11,816 nt of DNA from Bacteroidota bacterium (GTDB lineage Bacteria > Bacteroidota > Bacteroidia > Bacteroidales > PUMT01), in the NCBI GenBank assembly GCA_003567115.1, contig PXAP01000061.1:1-11816 (forward strand), written 5' to 3'. The notes below the pieces were generated by a model. It did not search any database, was not told where the DNA came from, and saw only the letters and a list, made by a program, of their open reading frames with translations. Of this stretch, positions 7,569-11,816 are shown piece by piece (position 1 is the first letter of the stretch; each line of letters starts with the position of its first letter). Position numbers and translations under genes: made by a program.

Positions 7569-8387
7569 ATGATACCAGACATTCCCGGATTAAAACATGC
7601 TGACAGCGGAAATTTTTTCCTGCTTGCAGGGCCATGCGCGGTTGAAAGTGAAGAAATGACTTTCCGGATTGCCGAAACGGTTGCGGAGGTATGTGACAAG
7701 CTGAAGATCCCGTATGTTTTTAAAGCTTCATACAGGAAAGCCAACAGGTCAAAACTGGATTCATTTACCGGTATTGGTGACGAAAAAGCCTTGAAGATAC
7801 TTGCTTCCGTCAGGGAACGGCTTGATATCCCGGTAATTACCGATATTCATACAGCCGAAGAGGCTGCACTGACTGCAGATTATGTGGATGTGCTTCAGAT
7901 ACCGGCCTTTTTGGCACGGCAGACTGAACTACTTGTTACGGCAGGCAAAACCGGGAAGGTGATCAATATCAAGAAGGGACAGTTTATGGCCCCGGGGGCA
8001 ATGAGGCTTGCTGCCGAGAAGGTTCGGTCTGCAGGCAATGACAGGATCATTCTGACCGAGCGCGGAACAATGTTCGGGTACCGGGATCTTATTGTAGATT
8101 ACCGTGGCATACCCGAAATGCGGGCGACAGGTTATCCGGTGGTACTTGATGTGACCCACTCACTCCAGCAGCCAAACCAGGAAACCGGTGTAACAGGCGG
8201 CAGGCCCGATATGATCGAAACAATTGCCAGGGCTGGTATTGCTGTTGGTGTGGACGGCATATTTCTAGAAACTCACTCTGATCCGGGAAATGCAAAATCT
8301 GACGGTGCCAATATGCTTTACCTGAACCTTATTGAGAATATGCTGACAAATCTGACGAAGTTAAAATCAGCTTATAACAATCTATAA
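7569..8387 (+). CDS. kdsA: 3-deoxy-8-phosphooctulonate synthase (Kdo-8-P synthase), metal-dependent type
   Basis: A 272-residue cytoplasmic enzyme that condenses phosphoenolpyruvate with arabinose 5-phosphate to give Kdo-8-phosphate, the first committed step to the Kdo of lipopolysaccharide. The fold is the DAHP/Kdo8P synthase TIM barrel. Visible motifs are LAGPCAVES (19-27), FKASYRKANRS, TDIHTAEEA, LQIPAFLARQTEL, NIKKGQFMAPG, LTERGTMFGY, DVTHSLQQP and FLETHSDP. Cys23 in LAGPCA, His197, Glu234 and Asp245 correspond to the four metal ligands of the metal-dependent class (as in the Aquifex enzyme), whereas metal-independent enzymes such as that of E. coli have Asn in place of the Cys. The length is normal. 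The gene appears monocistronic: the gaps are 218 bp upstream and 250 bp downstream, and no other Kdo gene is adjacent. Its presence supports a Gram-negative host. Confidence 0.98.
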   Translation: MIPDIPGLKHADSGNFFLLAGPCAVESEEMTFRIAETVAEVCDKLKIPYVFKASYRKANRSKLDSFTGIGDEKALKILASVRERLDIPVITDIHTAEEAALTADYVDVLQIPAFLARQTELLVTAGKTGKVINIKKGQFMAPGAMRLAAEKVRSAGNDRIILTERGTMFGYRDLIVDYRGIPEMRATGYPVVLDVTHSLQQPNQETGVTGGRPDMIETIARAGIAVGVDGIFLETHSDPGNAKSDGANMLYLNLIENMLTNLTKLKSAYNNL

Positions 8388-8513
8388 CCTGGAGTAACAA
8401 ATTCATGGAAAAAAGCAATTACACAAACACAAAACCATAATATAAAAGTACATAAAGAGTCCCCGAATAATAATTAATATTACACCGATTAGAATATTTT
8501 TAAAAGAAGTTAC

Positions 8514-8542
8514 CTGACAGACCCCAAATCGGGCAATATAAT
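8514..8542 (+). promoter_or_regulatory. Possible sigma-70-like promoter (CTGACA - 17 bp - TATAAT) upstream of the amidohydrolase
   Basis: CTGACA at 8514-8519 and TATAAT at 8537-8542 are separated by exactly 17 bp, five of six and six of six matches to the E. coli consensus. The predicted start is near 8549, upstream of the leader ORF at 8588. Bacteroidota normally use TAnnTTTG boxes, and AT-rich DNA yields chance TATAAT matches, so this is tentative. Confidence 0.35.
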
Positions 8543-8587
8543 CTTACAAAAATTAACTTTTAAATAATACATTTAAGGATATCTTAA

Positions 8588-8641
8588 ATGTTAATCAGGT
8601 TTACATCTCTTTTTCTGAAAATTAACCATTATTTCACATGA
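8588..8641 (+). CDS. Possible 17-codon leader ORF overlapping the amidohydrolase start
   Basis: The frame ATG...TGA encodes MLIRFTSLFLKINHYFT. An AAGGA at 8575-8579, eight bases before the ATG, is a good ribosome-binding site for this window. The stop codon overlaps the start codon of the next gene as ATGA (8638-8641), the classic arrangement for translational coupling, while the amidohydrolase ATG itself lacks a Shine-Dalgarno sequence. No runs of one codon that would suggest amino-acid attenuation are present. It may be a coupling leader peptide or chance; no homologue is recognised. Confidence 0.4.
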   Translation: MLIRFTSLFLKINHYFT

Positions 8642-10338
8642 AGAATTTTGCAAACACGTTATTCCGCAACAACAGCTATTTTCGGATTTGTTATTGTATT
8701 CAACCAGCATGGATAGTGGGTTTAATCTTTTTCCTGGTTTATTCTGTATTGCAGTCCAGCGCTGCCGAAAAATCATTGCTGAACACAGAAACAGAAAATT
8801 TTGTAATTGACAGCTATATAGAATCGTTTAATGAGCCTTCAGGAAGAAAAAATAATCGCAATATTTATTATGATATCATTATAGAGAACGGGAAAATAAT
8901 TGATGGTACCGGAAATCCCTACTATTATGGTGATGTGGGTATATCTGATAACAAAATTTTAAAGATCGGAAATCTGAAATCAAGCCCGGCCGGGCGCCGG
9001 ATAGATGCTGCCGGTATGTTCGTGGCACCTGGTTTTATTGATATTCACACTCATTCTGATAGAAACATTTTAAATCTCCCATTGGCAGAAAATTCAGTTC
9101 GGCAGGGTTTAACAACAATTGTTGGCGGCAATTGCGGTGGTTCTCCGCTTCCGGTGGATGATTTTCTGAATCAGGTCAGAGATACAGATATAAGCATAAA
9201 TTATATTACCCTTGTCGGTCACAATTCAATCCGTAACTCGGTTATGGGCAACGAAAACAGAGCACCAACCAATTCCGAATTATCTGATATGAAAAAAATT
9301 ATAGAGGAGTCAATGAAGGCCGGTGCATTTGGTCTGTCGACCGGATTATACTATACTCCCGGAAATTACGCTGATATCCGGGAAATAATTGAACTGGCCA
9401 AAGTTGTGGCCAAATATGGTGGAATTTATGTGTCACATATCAGAGATGAAAGTGATTATAACATAGGTCTTATTGCAGCCATTGAAGAAGCTGTTACTAT
9501 TGGTGAAGAGGCAAATCTGCGTGTACAGATTTCTCATATGAAATGTCTGGGCCGGCCGGTATGGCATAAATCTGATGAAGTAATCGAATTAATTGCCCAG
9601 TCCAGACAAAAGGGTGTAAATATTATGTTTGACCAGTATCCGTATACTGCTTCAAGCACCAGTCTTTGGGGTGCAGTTTTCCCTGCCTGGGCACAAGAAG
9701 GTGGCTCTCAGAGGCTTTTTCAAAGAATTGAGGATCTTGACCTTAAGGAAAAACTAATAAATGATATTCAGGATAATATAATCCGCAGAGGTGGTCCTGA
9801 AGCTCTTTACATAATTAATGAAGATGCATATTTATCGGAATTGGCAGAATCCTGGAATCTTGAGGCACCAAATGCTGCAATAAAAATTCAGGAAGCAGGT
9901 GGATCGAGTGTTATTTCTTTTAACATGACAGATTATGATCTGGAAAATTTCATTAGAAGTCCCTTTGGAATGATAGGTTCTGACGGAAGTATTAGTAGCT
10001 CCGGCAATAGGGGTCATCCACGTTCATTTGGAGCTTTCCCCCGGGTATTGGGAGTTTACGTCAGGGAAAAAAACATTTTAACCTGGGAAGAAGCTGTTCG
10101 AAAAATGACATCTGCACCAGCAAGTCAGTTAGGTCTGTGGGATCGCGGAATAATCAGACCCGGGATGATTGCAGATCTGGTAATTTTTGACCCGGAAAAA
10201 GTTACGGACAAGGCAACTTATCAAAATCCCTCACAATATCCTGAAGGGATACCTTATGTTCTGGTAAACGGCAAAATCGTTATAGATAATGACAGGCACA
10301 CAGGAATAAATGCAGGCAAAGTTCTTATTAATCAATAA
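8638..10338 (+). CDS. Exported N-acyl-D-amino-acid deacylase (D-aminoacylase) family amidohydrolase
   Basis: A 566-residue member of the amidohydrolase superfamily, D-aminoacylase branch, which hydrolyses N-acyl-D-amino acids to the free D-amino acid. A long basic N-terminus is followed by a hydrophobic signal segment (about 24-42, ending SSAAEKS) and a polar linker (about 45-75). The enzyme proper starts at DIIIENGKIIDGTGNPYYYG. Metal and catalytic motifs are the HTH of IDIHTHSD (His137, His139), GNCGGSP (Cys166), SHIRDE (His267), QISHMK (His300) and the GSDG catalytic Asp449, all in the expected order. The tail has the small beta domain 'G.irpGmiADLViFDPe.v', ending in VNGKIVI. The signal peptide suggests periplasmic action, perhaps on D-amino acids from peptidoglycan or peptides; dipeptidase-type relatives use the same motifs, so the substrate is uncertain. 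It looks clearly more AT-rich than rarA. No Shine-Dalgarno precedes the ATG; see the leader ORF at 8588. Confidence 0.9.
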   Translation: MKNFANTLFRNNSYFRICYCIQPAWIVGLIFFLVYSVLQSSAAEKSLLNTETENFVIDSYIESFNEPSGRKNNRNIYYDIIIENGKIIDGTGNPYYYGDVGISDNKILKIGNLKSSPAGRRIDAAGMFVAPGFIDIHTHSDRNILNLPLAENSVRQGLTTIVGGNCGGSPLPVDDFLNQVRDTDISINYITLVGHNSIRNSVMGNENRAPTNSELSDMKKIIEESMKAGAFGLSTGLYYTPGNYADIREIIELAKVVAKYGGIYVSHIRDESDYNIGLIAAIEEAVTIGEEANLRVQISHMKCLGRPVWHKSDEVIELIAQSRQKGVNIMFDQYPYTASSTSLWGAVFPAWAQEGGSQRLFQRIEDLDLKEKLINDIQDNIIRRGGPEALYIINEDAYLSELAESWNLEAPNAAIKIQEAGGSSVISFNMTDYDLENFIRSPFGMIGSDGSISSSGNRGHPRSFGAFPRVLGVYVREKNILTWEEAVRKMTSAPASQLGLWDRGIIRPGMIADLVIFDPEKVTDKATYQNPSQYPEGIPYVLVNGKIVIDNDRHTGINAGKVLINQ

Positions 10339-10394
10339 TGTATAACCATCAGTATCTTGAAAATAATTCTCTGTATTCATATATTACCTAAAAA

Positions 10395-10428
10395 TGAGTC
10401 CACTCTATAAACTATTTTTTTAAGCAAA
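10395..10428 (+). repeat. Dispersed repeat copy 2 (left end of the putative element)
   Basis: This 34-bp stretch starts TGAGTCCACTCTATAAACTA and continues with a T run and AAGCAAA. It pairs with copy 1 at 6752-6784 (about 28 matches and one single-base gap). It lies 56 bp after the amidohydrolase stop, in the same orientation as copy 1. Confidence 0.55.
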
Positions 10429-10673
10429 AATTAGTAAAATCAAATCGCTCAAGTTTAATTAAGCGTTGTAAATTTCATCATTTAAGCATTGAATAACAGA
10501 TATTTATAATTGTTTGCAGATTAATATTAGTTCTCACATAGCTTTAAATTGTCGAGACTTACACGCCAAATTAAACTATAGCCAATCAAATTTTCAAACC
10601 GCTTTTTATCAATGCATTTTATATTTGAATTTTTGTAAAAAATCATCATTTTTGATTTTCCGGAGTAGACTCA
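10395..10673. mobile_element. Possible 279-bp miniature inverted-repeat element or remnant IS
   Basis: The left end TGAGTCCACTC and the right end, read on the minus strand, TGAGTCTACTC match at 10 of 11 positions as terminal inverted repeats. Both ends continue inwards with loosely similar A/T-rich sequence (each has CAAAAATT some 20-30 bp in). A-rich flanks on both sides make any target duplication ambiguous. The interior has no coding potential, so if mobile it is non-autonomous or a decayed insertion sequence. The left end is shared with the repeat at 6752-6784. Confidence 0.4.
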
Positions 10674-10708
10674 AAAATGTAAAATAAAAACAGGGGAAGG
10701 AGGCAGAA

Positions 10709-10753
10709 ATGAGAACCACTAACAGGGTGTATGGGCGGGGCAGGTTCAAATAG
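10709..10753 (+). CDS. Tiny ORF (14 codons) with a near-perfect Shine-Dalgarno; status uncertain
   Basis: The frame encodes MRTTNRVYGRGRFK, a strongly basic peptide (four Arg and one Lys). AAGGAGG at 10697-10703 is five bases before the ATG, the best ribosome-binding site in the window and unusual for Bacteroidota. The surrounding 55 bp are GC-rich inside AT-rich DNA, which hints at a foreign fragment or a conserved RNA. It could be a real small peptide, the broken start of a lost gene, or chance. Nothing was recognised by family. Confidence 0.25.
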   Translation: MRTTNRVYGRGRFK

Positions 10754-10924
10754 CTTAAAAAGCTGTTAAATTCTGTGGCATTTGTACATAAAGGACAAAG
10801 GATACAAAGTATTCAAGCATGGAGTTAAACCAAATTGGCCACGATTGAATAACCTTTGTTCATGTACCGGACTAATCACTCGGTTCAAAAAATTCAATTT
10901 GGATATTTATAAGAAAATCTAAAA

Positions 10925-11816
10925 ATGAAATCAATTTCACATAATTGTAAGAATTCTGGAACCTTTATGCGGCGGCTATTTTTTTCAATTTTAAACACTG
11001 TTAATAAGTCAATATTGCTATTTATTGCCGTATTGTTAATATACCCGGGTAATGAGGGGGTTTATGGTGCAACCTGCACAAGATTAAATGAAGTCCCTGA
11101 AGACTCACATTACTGGTTACAGGGGGAATACGCGGGCACTGTCAGAAATAACAATGAAACCTGGAGATTGGGTGCACAAGTAGCAGCTATGGGAGATAAT
11201 AATTTCAAGCTACTCCTTTATAAGGGCGGGTTGCCCGGAGATGGCAGCGATAATTTAAGTGATGTAAAAGAGCTTGAAACCGAATTGGACAATGGCCGGT
11301 TAGTTTTTATGGACAATGAACATATTTTCATTGTCCAAAACCAAAAATTGGCTGTAGTGGGCAAGCGCGAGGATAATATTATAACCACAGGTATTCTGGA
11401 CAGGATTGTTCGCAAGAGTCCGACACTCGGTCTGAAGCCACCAGAAAATGCAAATATCCTTTTCAATGGAACTGATGTCGGGAAATGGCGCGAGGGAGCG
11501 GAGAGGACCGAAGACGGCTTATTGCAGCAGGGTGCGACGAGCCGTCAGGAATTTGGCGATAAGTTTATTCATCTGGAGTATCTTTTACCATATTGGCCGG
11601 AAGGCGTGGCCAATAGCGGCGTATACATACAGAGGCGTTACGAAGTACAGATATTGGCTACTTATGGAGAATTCCCGCCGGAAAAGCACCATGATGGTGC
11701 ACTGTATAATGAGCGCAAGCCGGATGTTAAGATGACACTGCCACCCTTACAATGGCAAAGTTTTGATATTCTTTTCCGTGCGCCTCGATTTGATGGAAAT
11801 GGAAAAAAAATTGAAA
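10925..11816 (+). CDS. Secreted DUF1080 / 3-keto-disaccharide hydrolase domain protein (C-terminus beyond the window)
   Basis: A frame open from ATG 10925 to the right edge (297 codons plus one base). A hydrophobic signal segment covers about residues 29-42 and ends near VYGA. Residues about 55-125 match the accessory region often found before DUF1080 domains, 'lqGEYaG......lGaQVaAmGd..F...lykGGLPGDG'. The DUF1080 (PF06439) jelly-roll begins at about residue 176 with NILFNGTDVGKW and includes FIHLEYLLP, NSGVYIQRRYEVQIL, GALYNERKPDV and PLQWQSFDILFRAPRFD, all family signatures. Proteins of this type act outside the cytoplasm on 3-keto-glycosides or bind carbohydrate. The substrate is unknown here. 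A second in-frame ATG at 10967 (MRRLFFSIL) gives a more compact signal peptide and may be the true start; neither has a strong ribosome-binding site. The conserved core looks intact up to the edge, so only the last part of the domain is missing. Confidence 0.88.
   Translation, partial: MKSISHNCKNSGTFMRRLFFSILNTVNKSILLFIAVLLIYPGNEGVYGATCTRLNEVPEDSHYWLQGEYAGTVRNNNETWRLGAQVAAMGDNNFKLLLYKGGLPGDGSDNLSDVKELETELDNGRLVFMDNEHIFIVQNQKLAVVGKREDNIITTGILDRIVRKSPTLGLKPPENANILFNGTDVGKWREGAERTEDGLLQQGATSRQEFGDKFIHLEYLLPYWPEGVANSGVYIQRRYEVQILATYGEFPPEKHHDGALYNERKPDVKMTLPPLQWQSFDILFRAPRFDGNGKKIE

Larger units (their letters stand above)
10339..10924. other. 586-bp AT-rich intergenic region without a convincing gene
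   Basis: The stretch between the amidohydrolase stop and the DUF1080 start is mostly AT-rich and has frequent stops on both strands. It holds a possible miniature inverted-repeat element (10395-10673), then a short GC-richer island (about 10691-10747) containing a 14-codon ORF with a strong ribosome-binding site, then about 170 bp in which the only long open frame (10770-10922) has no ATG. No tRNA, riboswitch or clear terminator was recognised. Confidence 0.6.

Noticed and set aside
7150..7635. 161-codon minus-strand frame across the 3' part of the CoA-binding gene and the gap before kdsA
   Set aside because: It runs antisense to two well-supported genes, its peptide has no recognisable domain and no promoter-like context was seen. 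Treated as a shadow frame.
10735..10760. GGTTCAAAT resembling a tRNA T-loop
   Set aside because: The flanking bases do not form a T stem and no acceptor or anticodon arm fits around it.
10770..10922. 50-codon open frame just before the DUF1080 start (contains LYIKDKGYKVFKHGVKP)
   Set aside because: It has no ATG, no ribosome-binding site and an AT-driven composition (K, N, L, I), and I recognise no family. A remnant of a lost gene cannot be excluded.

Overview
The window reads as chromosomal DNA of a Gram-negative member of the Bacteroidota, from a free-living or digester-type lineage that I cannot name. The reasons are these. Shine-Dalgarno sequences are weak or absent before most genes. 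Two genes have TAnnTTTG-type -7 boxes just upstream. kdsA indicates a Kdo-containing lipopolysaccharide. Large secreted glycosidase-like, PQQ-propeller and DUF1080 proteins are also typical of the phylum. No rRNA, tRNA, CRISPR array or intact transposase gene was seen.

Layout, left to right. (1) Positions 1-86, minus strand: the first 28 codons of a probable GNAT acetyltransferase, cut by the window edge. (2) 235-1476, minus: a secreted PQQ-type beta-propeller protein. It is divergent from (3) 1760-5206, plus: a very large secreted protein with a discoidin-like domain and a glycoside hydrolase family 2 architecture, in which the usual acid/base glutamate position is histidine. (4) 5223-5429, plus: a small DUF2905 membrane protein. 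(5) 5460-6740, plus: rarA, with an unusual Walker A. (6) 6907-7350, plus: a small CoA-binding-fold protein. (7) 7569-8387, plus: kdsA, Kdo-8-phosphate synthase of the metal-dependent class. (8) 8638-10338, plus: an exported D-aminoacylase-type amidohydrolase, preceded by a 17-codon leader ORF. (9) 10339-10924: a 586-bp AT-rich gap with no convincing gene. It contains a possible 279-bp miniature inverted-repeat element and a tiny ORF with the strongest ribosome-binding site in the window. (10) 10925 to the right edge, plus: a secreted DUF1080 (3-keto-disaccharide hydrolase type) protein, truncated by the edge.

How the genes fit together. rarA, DUF2905, the CoA-binding protein and kdsA are ordinary housekeeping genes on one strand, separated by gaps that suggest several transcription units. 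The propeller, the GH2-like protein and the DUF1080 protein are exported and of types often involved in carbohydrate turnover; the amidohydrolase would act on N-acyl-D-amino acids. No transporter, SusC/D pair or regulator is present, so a shared pathway is not demonstrated. From about 8390 rightwards the DNA looks more AT-rich than the rarA to kdsA stretch and carries the repeat material, which suggests an accessory or rearranged segment.

I did not find a clear new multi-gene system. The observations most worth following are the altered catalytic site of the GH2-like protein, the Thr/Ser-to-Ile change in the RarA P-loop, the dispersed repeat with its inverted partner, and the leader ORF upstream of the amidohydrolase.
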